DNA from: Sorghum bicolor
Lineage: Eukaryota > Streptophyta > Magnoliopsida > Poales > Poaceae
DNA length: 64,000 bases
NCBI RefSeq assembly: GCF_000003195.3
Contig: NC_012871.2
Coordinates: 52,728,843 to 52,792,842 of the forward strand
Direction of reading: 5' to 3'
Below, in pieces: positions 47,517 through 59,101 of this stretch. The number at the start of each line of letters is the position of its first letter. Position 1 is the first letter of the stretch. The translations under genes and the position numbers were made by a program. The notes beneath the pieces are model-generated. The model saw only the letters and a list, made by a program, of their open reading frames with translations. It was not told where the DNA came from and did no database searches.

Positions 47517-49417
47517 TCATCCACCTTTTGATGGTACCCAAACTAGCTTGGGTCCTCTCAAGTTAGGAGCAACATGCTTAGGCATAGCCTTAGTATGAAT
47601 AGCGGGATGTTTTGTAATAGCAACCATAGAGGTACCATCGCCATCCTTTCTAAGCATATGATGATTATTAATTGAAATAGGCTTGGAACTATTACCTAGG
47701 GAACATGAATGAGCCATGTGTCCTATTTCCTGGCATAAGTAGCAACTTCTGTTTGATTGAGCCTTTTCCTCCTTGCTCATGTGTTGCTTCCCATTGCCTT
47801 GCCTCCTGAGAGTTGCTTGAGCCTTCTTCTCAAGCTTGGTAGGACACTTCAAGGCAAAGTGTCCATCATTCTTGCACTCAAAGCACTTGATGTGAGCATA
47901 AGCTTTCTTCTTGTCTTCATTCTTGCTCATCATCTTGGCATCTCGGATTTGCATTGGATGCCTTGCTCTTCCACCCTTCTTATTTTCTTCTTCTTCATCA
48001 TCAAGTCATCACCGTGATGGTTGATCTTGACTTGAGTTTGGGGCTTCTTTTCTTGCTCAACTTGTGGCTTTGGTTGAGGCTTTTCTTGTTACTTCACCAA
48101 TTGCTTGGTTGGGCACATTGAGGTGAGGTGACTCCAAGTGCGGCACTTGAACCACTTGACATGCTTGACCCTCTCTTCTTCTTTTATCTTCTTGAGCTTC
48201 TCTTTATTTGTGCAACTATTAGCAAGATGTCCCACTTCATGGCACTGATAGCACATCAAATGAGAGAGCTTTTCTCTTTCTAGGTTCTTCATCTTCTTTT
48301 CTTGCTTTCTTTCACCCTTTGTCATCTTCTTGAAGCTAAGGCCACATTTGTCACCATAGTTTCTTTGAGTCTTCAATATATGCTCAAAGGTGACTTTTGA
48401 GTTGTAGCACCTCTCCAACTTGTTGCTCAAATTCTTCACTTGTTCATTGAGCTCATTGTTCTCCTTCAAAAGGTTAGTCTCACAATACATAGAAGTAGAA
48501 CAAGCATCTAAATGTAAAGAAAATGACATAGATAATAAATCATCACAAGAGGTGGATACATGCTTCTTGCCTACATCACAAGGGTTAGCAACAATATAAC
48601 ATTGATCATTTGACCCAAATGATGAGCCCTCACTAGTTTTAGTTTATTCATTAGGAAGCTTCTTAGTGAGTAAAGCATGATCTTGTACCAAGTTATCATG
48701 AGCAACACTAAGTTCCTCATGAGCCAATTTTGCAGCTCCTCATGTGAACAAGTAGTAACATAAAGTAGATGCTTTTGTTGTTCTCATGTGGTCTTTAGAA
48801 ATGAGTTTTCATTTTCTAATTTCAAAGTTTTAGCTATCTTATTTTCTAAAGACATGGTCATGCTAGCAAGTCTACTAACAAGCTCATCATATGAGACAAC
48901 ATGATCAACCACATTAGCATTATATACCTTGGTGTCACCTTGTGACATGAAGCTAGCTATGTGGCGTAGTGGATGGGCTTGTAGTAGCATCATAGTCATG
49001 GCTTGAGCATGAACCAGCATCTTCACCATCAAGTGTGCACGAAGCAGCATCACTATTTGCCTCACTTGTGGCATCATCATCAATCTTATCAAGTGAGCTT
49101 GTGGTAGACAGATCGTCATCATCACTTGACGATGAGGTGGAGCAATCCTCCACAACTACTGTTTTGTGGTCGTGCTCGACATCCTCATGTGCCTCCACCT
49201 TTGGCACATCATCATCATTTGAGATTGCCCCACATTTCTCATTTAGAAATACCCAAATGTCATTGGCGGTCGTCATATTAATGATCTTTCCTAATATGCA
49301 ATCATCCAAAGATCTATACATGATGTTAGTAGCTTGGATGTCGAGATCTAGGCATTTCTCTTGTGCTTGAGTTAGATCATCTTCATCCAACACATGAGAA
49401 AAGCCTACATCTACCAT
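47517..49417 (-). pseudogene. Sirevirus gag, frameshifted
   Basis: Read on the reverse strand. 49417-48953 holds the UBN2-type gag core end (IMYRSLDDCILGKI, ANDIWVFLNEKCG) and an acidic Ser/Asp-rich linker. 49155-48784 continues in another frame with a coiled-coil-like stretch. 48529-48089 has heptads and two zinc knuckles, CYQCHEVGHLANSC and a variant with W-F-K-C. 47954-47517 has two more, CFECKNDGHFALKC and CYLCQEIGHMAHSC, ending GPKLVWVPSK just before a stop. The N-terminal part of gag is missing upstream of 49417. At least three frame changes make it non-functional. Four knuckles and the closing motif fit Sirevirus gag; no pol follows. Confidence 0.82.
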
Positions 49418-49568
49418 TCACCACATTTAAGGAGAAATAAACATAAAATTGCATTGCATCCAATTTCTTCATCGTGCAAAGTGTGTGCCATCAAAAGAGT
49501 GTGGACACTCAACCTCTAGCCCATAAGTCACCATCCTCTCGGGCTGGTGAAGACCACAAATGAGAGAC

Positions 49569-50899
49569 TGTTGACACTTGGTAACACCACTTGAATACTA
49601 GGTTGTCATCCCCAGCATGATACTAGAGTGTACTATGGTATTTATATGCACACAGATAAATCCACAAGCGCACGGATACTGTTGTAGCTTTTACCCGGTT
49701 AAAGGTTTTATCGTATCCACAGGGAAACAGGAGAACTGATCTATGCTCTAACTTAACCTAGATAGATAGGTAGGTGTAAATAGGAAAGATGGTAGAATTG
49801 AATAAGAACAATATTAAAGGTAAGATAACAATGGGTGATAATATCGGAATAGAGAGTAGAGCAATCTAGTATATGGGCGATGGTAGGAGAATAGAGAGGA
49901 TAACTAGGGTTTCTCTACTTCAAAGGGGTATGTCTATGTCTCGGACGAACCACGTGATAAGAATACACCACAAAGGATGCTTATCCATAGGCCGATAAAC
50001 CCTACCAGTCCTGCTAACGGGAGGTGGACTATAGAGGACCAACGTAGCTGTCACCTACACGGCCTACCACACGATCCGGCTAGACACGGGATATCCACAA
50101 GTAATCTAGGTCTAAGCACCACGCTTACACCTATACTACAACTCTAACCTATAGGGTCCTATAGATTAGAGTACTTGAAAAAGTTGCAAACCAAATCATA
50201 CATGGATAGTAATTGCATAATGAAATAGAAGTAGATTACCAGAGTCATCCCATGAGCAAGCTTGATTAGAGCTTGATCATGGCAAAGTACAACCGGAGGA
50301 AGAACCGATAGGCCGGCCTCTCCTCCAATCCTACCTCGCTCTCCATCTCGCTACTATCTAGATCTACTCTAGTTTAGATAAGAGAGGAGAGCTCTCATCT
50401 CCAAACCCTAGCTTTTGCTCTGTCTATGAATAATGAATAGGGATGCCTCCTCTAGGGGCCAGGGGCCCTGCTTATATAGCCCCCCAAATGAACGTGGGCC
50501 ATCGGATCAAACCGACCTTAATCGCACAGTTTTCATTGATCCTCAAAGGCGGTGGAGCATAATCCTCAAGGCGGGGCCTGATTGGCCGAGACAACATGGC
50601 GGGCACCCTAGGGGGGAGGGCGGGCGCCCTGCCCCCGGGCCCGCTCGGCCTCCCGTTCGTTCCTGTGGCTTCTAGAGTCTTCTAGATGATAGAAAATTGC
50701 CGCACACGTTAATATCTCTATGTAAACCAGACGTGTGGGCCTTTCCTCCATATTTCCTGATAACCCCCTGCAGAAATAGACAAACACCAAAACTCGTGGA
50801 ATTCTGTCAGATAAAACCCTAAGTCTGGGTGTTGGTTGCATTTGGATCCTTTTCTTTATTTATTTGATGATTAAATTTGGTACTTAAGGACCGTCAACA
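49569..50899 (-). mobile_element. Solo Athila-family LTR inside the Sirevirus
   Basis: 1331 bp between exact target duplications GAGAC (49564-49568 and 50900-50904). On the reverse strand it runs TGTTGACGG ... CAACA and is clearly related to the LTR at 14908 (U3 start, ATCTGACAGAATTCCACGAG, TATATAAG.AG, GTTAGCAGGA). Contains the paired 12-mers at 50597-50608 (two mismatches) and 50618-50629, and a reverse-strand TATA at 50472-50480. It sits a few bases before the Sirevirus PBS. Confidence 0.9.
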
Positions 50900-50907
50900 G
50901 AGACCTA

Positions 50908-50919
50908 GCTCTGATACCA
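50908..50919 (-). other. Sirevirus primer-binding site, initiator tRNA-Met type
   Basis: Reverse-strand TGGTATCAGAGC next to the LTR end (50922). This 12-mer is complementary to the 3' end of plant initiator tRNA-Met, the usual Copia primer. Confidence 0.9.
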
Positions 50920-50921
50920 AT

Positions 50922-53262
50922 TGAAGGGTCGAGATGGCGGAATAGAGGGGGGCGAATAGTCCTTTCTAAAACTTAAATGCGGCGGCTACCTGAAACAAAT
51001 GTGGAACTAAAACTATCGGTCTAGCCAAGATTACACCCCTCTATCTAAGGTCTCTAGCACCTTGTAAAAGATCCTTAACAAGCAAACAAGGTGCTACCTT
51101 AGCAAGAGCTCACCTAACCAATTCTAGGAGCAAGGTCACACAAACCTTTGCCACTAGTACTTTGCAAACCGGGGGAGCTCCTACAGAACTAGTAAGCAAA
51201 AAGCACAAAGCTCCTAAGCTTACTAGCAATGCTCAATAACAAGGCAATCAATGCCAAATTAGAGAGCACAACTTACTTAGCTACACAAACTAAGCAAAGT
51301 GACTAACAAGGTTATACAAAACAAATTAGTCACGCAAGGGGACCTACTTCTTGCTACACAAGCAAGAAGAAGACTAGCAAGCTACTCAAGCTAAACTAGT
51401 TACAAGAGCAACTACACAAGCACAAGTATATAAAGAATGTAAATACAAGCTCGTGTATAGTGAATACAAACCACCAAGTAGAGTGGACTATGTTGATATG
51501 GTGATTTTTACCAAGGTTCACTTGGTTGCCACCAAGCTACGTCCTCGTTATGGTGATTCACCCACTTGATGGATCATGAGCCAATTGGAATTCTAAAGCC
51601 AAACCCTTAGCGGGTGCTGCACATCCACTCTCAATATGGAGATCCTCCAAGCCACAAGCAATCCACTAGAGTTGCTCTTCACGATCCCCACAGGGTGAGC
51701 ACCATACCCCTCACAATCTCTTCTTTGGAGCACCGCACAATCTCCTTGCGTGCTTCGATGGAGTCACAAGCCACCAAGCCATCTAGGAGGTGGCAACCTC
51801 CAAGAGTAACAAGCACCACCGGCTTGCAACACAAACATCTAGTGCCACTCGATGCAATCTCTCGATGCAACACACTAGAATCGTTCACTCACACAATCGG
51901 ATGATCACTATCAAGCATATGTGAGTTAGAGGGTTCACTAGCACTCCCTAAGCATGGACACTAAGTCTCAAGGGTGCTCAACACTCACCAAGGCCGACCA
52001 CCACTTCTATTTATAGCCACAAGGGCTAAACTAGTCGTTGCCTTTTCACTGGGCAAAACTCATGGGCACCGGACGCGCTGCAAGGAGCCACTAGACACTT
52101 GAACCCAGCGTCCGATGCTTAGATGACAGCAGTAGCACCGGACGCTCTGCTGGTCCACACCGGACGCGTCAGGTGCACACCGGACGTGTACGTAGAGAAG
52201 GTGTGTTTCGCGTGGGGTCACCGGACGCAATTACCGGATGCTCTCCTCGGTGTCTGATGCTCTCTGTCAAAAACAGTCGCATTCTTACTAGCTGACGTCA
52301 TGCACACAGGACGAGCGAACATTGTCTTGCCCACGTCCAGTGCTAGTGTCCGATGCGCACTGCTCACTCGTGCCAAAAATTGACAACACACCGTACGCTT
52401 AGGTACAGCGTCTGGTGCCTCTGAGGCTAGCGTCAAGTGAGTGTTTTTCTAGTGAAAAACACTCCCACGAGTTCTCTAAATTTCCCATCGGCGCAATAGA
52501 AAATATACACTTAATTTTCTCAAAAGGAACCCAAACCCCTCTCTACCCTAGAAACTCCACCTCCTTTGCAAATGTGCTAACACCAACAAGTGTACACCAA
52601 CCAGTGCAAGTGTGTTATCTTTTCACAAACATTTTCCCAAAGGAGATAGCCTCTCAACTTGCCACGCCACTCGATCTTAACACGTATGCAAAGTTATATC
52701 GCTCAAGTGGCACTAGATGACCGATATGCAAACAAGTTTGCCCCTCTTGATAGTACGGCCATCTATCCTAAATCTAGTCATAATCTTCTCTACACACTTA
52801 TGACCAGTGAAATGGAAATGCCCTAGGTTATACCTTTGTCTTGCGCATTCCATTCCATCTCCTCTAATGTTGATGCAACACATGCACCAACCAATCACTA
52901 AATGATATGATCCACTTCATATCATCACATGACCGTATTGGTTGATTGATCTTGACCTCACTTGCTCTTCACTATTGCCTTGGTCCATTGGCACCAAGTC
53001 TTGCTCAAGCTACACCATCACACGCGGTCCCCCGCTTGAAAACCTCCAACTTGCCCTTCACTCTTGCAACCGGTCCATCGAGTCAAGCCTCATCTTGATC
53101 TTCTCCACCTTGGTCACATGACTCCATGTCGTGTCTCATATGCAATGAGCTCCTCCATCATCACGTAATCACGTGTGGACTAATCTCCTGTGTATCTCAC
53201 ATAAACACTATTCGTCCACCTAAGTTGTGACTCAAGTACCAAAATGAAACAAGGACCTTTCA
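50922..53262 (-). repeat. Sirevirus 5' LTR, right copy
   Basis: 2341 bp from TGAAGGGTCGAG to GGACCTTTCA, followed by CCAAG (53263-53267). Reverse-strand TATA at 52008-52016. It contains five exact CACCGGACG motifs between 52067 and 52227. Confidence 0.9.
52067..52227. promoter_or_regulatory. Cluster of five CACCGGACG motifs
   Basis: Exact copies at 52067, 52136, 52158, 52178 and 52219, with degenerate GCGTCCGATG-type relatives between, just upstream of the reverse-strand TATA. A CACCGGACT-like repeat in this position is a described Sirevirus LTR hallmark. The left LTR keeps only one exact copy (41828). Confidence 0.75.
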
Positions 53263-53267
53263 CCAAG

Positions 53268-53605
53268 TCCACTTCCACTTCCCTGGAGAAAAGGTACGCT
53301 GTTATTTTAGAGATTATAACTATTCTAGATTACCAGCTTTCACCAGGACCAAGAAGAGAAGCCAGTGCCACGCCTTGAGAAGAAAAGTTGGGGAGGAGAA
53401 AGCAAAAGAAAAATCAACTACACCTGAAGAACATCCACAACCAACCAAAGTATGGAAGAAAAAGGAGATCCCCTCAACCGAATCATCAACATTAGCAGAG
53501 GCAACATTTGGGTCCCCTCAGGATCCACTGAAGAACCCTCAACATGATGACCACAAGAAGTCTTGTTCGGAAGACTTTAAACTCCGTACACTCGCCATAA
53601 GGTAA
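53268..53605 (+). pseudogene. C-terminal coding tail of the outer element's gag-protease ORF
   Basis: The frame leaving the second protease domain at 40512 continues without a stop from 53268 to TAA 53603-53605. It reads FHFPGEKVRCYFRDYN, then a Lys/Glu-rich stretch (RRKVGEEKAKEK) and a Ser/Thr/Pro-rich end. A place where RT would begin in a normal element instead ends the ORF. The duplicate at 42941-43205 differs by several indels. No known domain recognised. Confidence 0.7.
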
Positions 53606-55543
53606 CAATGGTAGTTATCTAATTACTGTAGTATATTTATTCTTTTGCATGTTTAGAAAAGAAAAAGAAAATTCTTTACTACTTTATTATAAAACCTTAA
53701 AAAGCTCCAAAGTATTAGGTTTATGGTTTACCCCATAAGAGTAGTTACAATTGTAGCGCAAAAATAAATTTTCCTCTCTTTGCATTATAAATATAAAAGT
53801 ACAAAATATAAGAAGCGTGCTACATGTTCATATCTGCTCATAGAGATAATCAATTACTCATTTGGCTGACTGCTAACCTATTATCATATTCAAGCCTTGA
53901 GTTTTGGTTTTATTTTTGGAGTACACATTTACAGGACTATACTATGAAGGAGTGAGACAGGACAGTGTGTCACCATGCTAAGCTTACTCTAAAAGATCAT
54001 TCAAGCGAAATATGGCGAACATCTAGCTTGGGGGAGGAGCATCCCCTAGATATTAGGTAACTATACCTATGCGATTTAGTGAGTCTGTCTTATAGTTATA
54101 AAATACCAAAAAAATATGTGGGCACATGATGGTCCACGTCTGTTGAGTCTTTTAAGAGTCTTTAGATTAATAAAATTTGAAAAGCAAGAAAAAGAAGTTT
54201 TAGTTAGTCTTAGTTTGAGTGTGTCTAGAGTGAACTATGAACTAGAAATTTTGTCTTGGAGATGATGAATAGTTGCTCTGTTCTTTCAAGTACCAAGTTT
54301 TTAACCTTGAGTTCTCCTCAATTTTGGACATGATTGCTTTAACTTGATAATTTACTCTGAACCTGAAACTTGTGGAGTAATATGCTTGAGCTAAGTCTAG
54401 GTGATTGATGGATATGATATAAGATAGTCTGAGCTACTATTTATCTTATTCCTAATGATGCTAAATTCTGGAGATTTATCTTTTGAAAATTTCAAACCTT
54501 TACATGATGAGCTCTTGTATGACAAAGTTGAATCCCTACCAAAGCCATATATGGGATATATTTATATTAGGAAACCTTTGCTCATTTATGCTACTTGTTG
54601 TGCATTGAGTTTAGTCAACCTTTGTTGTATACTTAAGAGAGTCTTGTCATGCTTTTAAAATCAAGATAACTCACACACTCCATTCACATATGCATTACTC
54701 TTACTCTGAGAGTAAGCGCAACCATTTTCCACTTTTATCCACTTCTACCTCAAAATGTTTCTCCTACACTGGGAGAGAACACTCAAAAATATACATAAAC
54801 CCATAGGATAGCCTTTGTTTATTTGCTCTAAGTTCTTTATTGTTATCTCTTCAATCAATTATTGTATCTAAGGATGCATGTGGCTAAAAAAGAGAAAGAA
54901 GGGAAAGAGAGAAAGAATAAAGATAGCCCTTGTTTTCTTGAGAAGTTCTGAAAATCTAAGAAAGAAGATAGATTCATTCTGAAGAGCAAAAGTAGAATTA
55001 GAATTAGCCACCACATATACACTTATCCACCATATTCCACACACGTGCACATCCTGGTTTGATTGTATGACTCGATTATCTATAGATCCATTGTTTGGCT
55101 TTACAATATATGAATTGCAAGTATGCTTATCCTTGTTTAATGCCACTCCTATAAACTCCACTATAATCCTTAGAATTAGGAAGGCATAACATCATGGATG
55201 CCTCAGTAAGATCCACAAATACCACATACTTTGAGAGACTAAGGGTGTAATACGATTAAGCTCTGAGTTTCATTGCAAAAACTTGTAAAACTCTGGATAC
55301 TAGTTGAGTGAAGAATTTGAGATATAGTGCTTGACTTTATTATATCTTTCAATTACTCAAGACCCACATGAAAGTTAAAAGCTCTACAGTTAAAGGTAAT
55401 ATGGGTGAGTTTGAAAGTTAGAGCATTCAGAGGAAATTTTTCTCTGAGAGCATGTGTACTTCTGAGAATAAAAGCATTGTAGCAACTCATGATCCAACTC
55501 TAGGTTTTGCTAACGGACTAGCAAAAGGTAAGCTTGAGGGAGT
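53606..55543. other. Outer element 3' non-coding region
   Basis: 1.9 kb without a supported gene. Contains a PPT-like GCTTGGGGGAGGAGC at 54026-54040 and the terminal purine-rich GCTTGAGGGAGT just before the LTR at 55544. Confidence 0.6.
54026..54046 (+). other. Internal PPT-like sequence of the outer element
   Basis: GCTTGGGGGAGGAGCATCCC lies about 1.5 kb before the 3' LTR, 20 bp after the duplication breakpoint. In the Athila element at 14908, the matching sequence AGTATGGGGGAGATCCC occupies a similar place. Confidence 0.45.
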
Positions 55544-57108
55544 TGTTGATGGTGGATAGCGTCAACATTTTATATATCGAAAGGCATGAAACACACATCA
55601 ATATCTAGAAGGCTAGGGGTTTATCTAACAATTTCCACTAGTTTTGGTGATTTATCAATTTTTAGGGACTGAACTAGGAAACACCAAAAAAGGGGCATAA
55701 CTACAAACCTACACCACAAAATTATCTGAAACATAGAAATGCGCCAAACTACTCTAGAAGGATCTAGAAAACACCAGTGCAAAGGAGAGGCGAAGCCACC
55801 TCTAGGTGGGGCCGATCGGCCCCACCTGCTAGGCCGGTCGGCCTCCCATGAGGCGAACCCTCTCTGCCCTTCTAGAATGTTCCTCCACTGCCTTTGAGGA
55901 TCAATCTTAGCCCTACGTGAAGTTAGTTTGATCAAACTGCCGGCCTGCATCCCACCAGGCTATATAAGCGGAGCCAGACCTCCCCTTGAAAACCCTAGAG
56001 AATTCATTCAAATCATTCAAGGTTGAGCCAGTTGAAGATCAAGTCATATAGAGCTTCAAGTTCTAGTTCCTCATAGCCTTCTAGTTCATAGTTTAGCATA
56101 GTTAGATCTAGATTAGAGGAAGTCAAGGCATGTTAATCCATCTTGGATTCCAAAAGTTGTCAAGAAGAGAAGAGTCTGGTACCGTTCTTAAGATTTTCTT
56201 TCTTATTGTATTATCTGCGTTCGTATGATATTTACTAGCAACATTGTTCTTCATCTTAGTTTAATTATTATGTTCATTATCTACTTCAATACATCTAGTT
56301 TAGTTGGTTTTCTATTATATTCATGCACTGGTTCGTATAGCGCTCATCTAGTTGATCATATGGTGACTGATAGGCAATATGTAGACATGGTGTCTAGATG
56401 TTTTGCTTATCTACGGATATCCCCAGTTGTGTCGGGTAGTGAGGCAGATCGTGGGTGTCACAGACCCATTGTAGGCCTTCCCCTGTATGATGGATTGGTA
56501 GAGTGAGATTGTGAGGTTGAAAGGAGGTTCTTGTACTCATCTTTTCCTGTACATTGCTCCGATGTGTTTGGGAATTATGGTAGTATAACTTGACAATGAT
56601 TTCTAGATGTACTTACACAAGTTGATGTAGCTTTGACAGGTAGTTAAATACATAGGAGTTATTTCTCTATTACCTGATTAGACAATGCTGAAATGATTAG
56701 AGTGCTATGATGGATTAGTATCATTAGGAGACGACTGATTAATGGCTCATTATCATTATAGTTATTATTATCTTTATCATATTATTTATCTTGTGACCTA
56801 CCCCTATTATGAGTAGAGTGAATGACATTTGTTACATCATCTATTCAATGCATATACATATACATGTTATCAATACTATGAGTAGCATCTTAGCAATGCC
56901 TTCCCAGTGGTAGAATATAAATGACAACCTGGTAATACTCTAGGTAAAATGCTACAATGATATAATTATCTATCCGCTTGCAGAATTGTTCTTAGTTTAT
57001 ATTCATCTTTATTTATTTCTGCCTAGTCACAAAAAATGATAAGATTTAGTACCAGAATTTATTCCTAGCTTTACAATTAGGGATGACAACCTAGTTTCAT
57101 AGTTAGGA
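55544..57108 (+). repeat. 3' LTR of the outer Athila-like element, truncated
   Basis: TGTTGATGGTGG ... TAGTTAGGA. It matches 36243-37791; the last 120 bp of the LTR (37792-37911) are absent. Directly after, the sequence switches to a copy of the element's own left flank (57111 onward). Confidence 0.88.
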
Positions 57109-57110
57109 TG

Positions 57111-57998
57111 CGTGAGACATTTTGGTTTCGATGTAAACCTTATCCTTATCCAATAATGGGACAAATGCATGTGGCCACTAAGCGAGGTGTCCGGTCAACT
57201 GTAACCAACCATGGCCGCTTGGTGGCCACCATGACAGGCTATGAGCTGGCCAAAGTTGGCCAAGGCAGGTTGTAGGGCAGCCACAACAAGGGTGCCCTAC
57301 CAGGGAGGTGATGGGCCAATGGCTGGTGGAGCAGTCCTGGTGAAAGTGCTTGAAAATAAGTGATTTCATAGCAGTTTACCTAGGTCTCAACCACCCAAAC
57401 CCTCTCTTCCTACTATACATGAGGAGCATCCACCCATCCTAGAAGTCTTAGGAGTTCTCCCTTCACAAAACAATGCGCGTTTTTGCACCAAGAGTCGTAT
57501 GGGAGTCACTATGGCCACAAATGGACCAAACCTTGGACTTTTCATATGGAGCCCCATGGGAGGCTCCCCCAAGGCCCATAGGCCGCCCTTGTTGAACCAT
57601 GTCCCATATACCATTAGTGGCCCATTTTCATCCGTTTTTACTTTGTTTTCGTCCGTTCCTGGACTGACTTAGTCATTTTTAATTGTTGGATGCATACTTT
57701 TTTTGTTTTTGGATTTATCTTTTTTGTAACGAAATACTTCTTTAGATTTGCCATTTTTTAATATATATACTTTTACGACCCATGTCCCATGGCATGAGAT
57801 TTCTACTGACAATGTTGACCATAGTTATGACCATAGTATTAGTCAAATCTTTAGAACAAACAAGTATAGAAGCCATCGTTAATAAATCTTGAGTATCAAA
57901 TCTTCTTAACAAATGACAACACTTGAGACATGTGGTCAGACATCAAAACACTAATGGCTGAAAATCAAGTGAATGGATAATCTTCCATAGAAAATGTT
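57111..57998. repeat. Second copy of the outer element's left flank
   Basis: Matches 35354-36239 in the same orientation. At 57999 it runs on without an insertion (GAAAATGTTATCAAG), whereas the left copy meets the LTR at that point. It therefore preserves the pre-insertion site. Confidence 0.88.
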
Positions 57999-59101
57999 AT
58001 CAAGTGCATCCGTAGGAATCCACGATTCCTCATCTTTGGTGAGCATCAAGCACACTTTATTCCTTCTTATACCATTTTTGTTGAAGGTTCTACTTTATTG
58101 TGTATTTATCCATTTTCTCTTTATAAGGATGCATACCACTTTTTGCTCTTTTATGCACTTTTCAGTTTTTGTTTTTGGATTTATATAATTTTTTTGTAAT
58201 GATATACTACTACTTTAGTTTTTCCCTTTTTCTATATATACCTCTATGATGCATGATATGATATTACCATTGACAATGTTGACCATAGTTATGACGATGC
58301 ATGGTACGAATAGTGGCAGTCAGTGCCTTTACTTATGTGGTTGAATTGTACTAGTACTGTCACTAAAATTTACTGTACCTTTTGCTTTAGGAAGGAAATG
58401 CTTTTGTAGTGTCAATTTTCTCTCCATAGTTCTAGAGGAATCACCCTCAACCCTTGGCAGCCCCTGCCCTTCGGCCCCACCCCCGCCGTCGTCGGTGGTG
58501 CTGGCCATCACCCTAGTGTCGGTGCCCACCACCCCTCCCACTCCTCCCCTTTCCTATAACACCCTAGTGTTAAGCATGCATTAGAGCTTCATAACAATCT
58601 ACAAAAGCACTGTGCATGAGCACGAGCATTATCATGTCATGGCATTCCATGTTGATTGAGTGTTATTTCATGTGCACTATTTCAAGTAATAAAATAGTTG
58701 TTATATATTTATGTTATCCCTTATAATGATTATGATACTTGAATTGATTGAATTGTGCTTGAATTAAGTTTAGAAACCAAAGTATCATTTTTAGAGCAAG
58801 TGTTTTTTAAAAAGAATTCAAAACTCAAACTTTGTCAAAAGGTTTTACTCAAAACCTAGAACTAACTTTAAGTGTAATTCAAAATCTATTTTGATTCTTG
58901 AGTTGTACCTTAAAGCAAAGTTATAGAGAATTTTATTTGAAGCAAGTTTTGTTTCTGGGTCAACCTCTAAAAATGCTTCCAAAATGTTTGAAAATGTGTT
59001 TGAAACTAGTTTTGAAAAGAAATACAAAAAAGGGAAAAGAGCAAACCTGCTAATGGGACGACCGCTCCTCCTTTCTTGGCCCAGCTCGGAGGCAGCCCAA
59101 T
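57999..59101. other. No gene seen; repeat-derived flank
   Basis: 58140-58300 repeats the pattern of 35940-36090 and 57690-57840 (GTTTTTGGATTTAT ... ATGTTGACCATAGTTATGA), a third related unit. The 58800-59100 part, with a GGCCCAGCTCGG-type phrase, looks like part of an unidentified LTR. A GC-rich stretch at 58440-58555 has no recognised coding content. Confidence 0.45.

Larger units (their letters stand above)
40513..53262 (-). mobile_element. Reverse-strand Sirevirus (Copia) with gag only, plus extra solo LTR from rearrangement
   Basis: Right LTR 50922-53262 (5' LTR on the reverse strand), PBS at 50908-50919, gag 49417-47517, no pol, PPT at 43929-43942, then a truncated 3' LTR 43672-43928. 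To its left are a 737-bp piece of the outer element and a further complete LTR, 40513-42940. The pentamer CCAAG flanks the left LTR on both sides (40508-40512, 42941-42945) and the right LTR on its outer side (53263-53267). Family assignment rests on the tRNA-iMet PBS, the CACCGGACG motif cluster, repeated PPT-like sequences, and a gag with several zinc knuckles. Confidence 0.85.
36243..57108 (+). mobile_element. Athila-like gypsy element without RT/integrase (host of the nested Sirevirus)
   Basis: LTRs at 36243-37911 and 55544-57108 (right one truncated), a tRNA-Asp PBS, Athila-type gag, two protease-like domains, a short C-terminal coding tail (53268-53605), non-coding 3' region and PPT. 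No reverse transcriptase, RNase H or integrase motif is found anywhere in its own sequence, so it would depend on enzymes supplied in trans. Its coding region is split at 40512/53263 by a Sirevirus. Without insertions it would measure about 7.4 kb. Confidence 0.85.

Noticed and set aside
50433..50841. Open frames on both strands near 50.6 kb
   Set aside because: They translate the U3 part of the solo Athila LTR.
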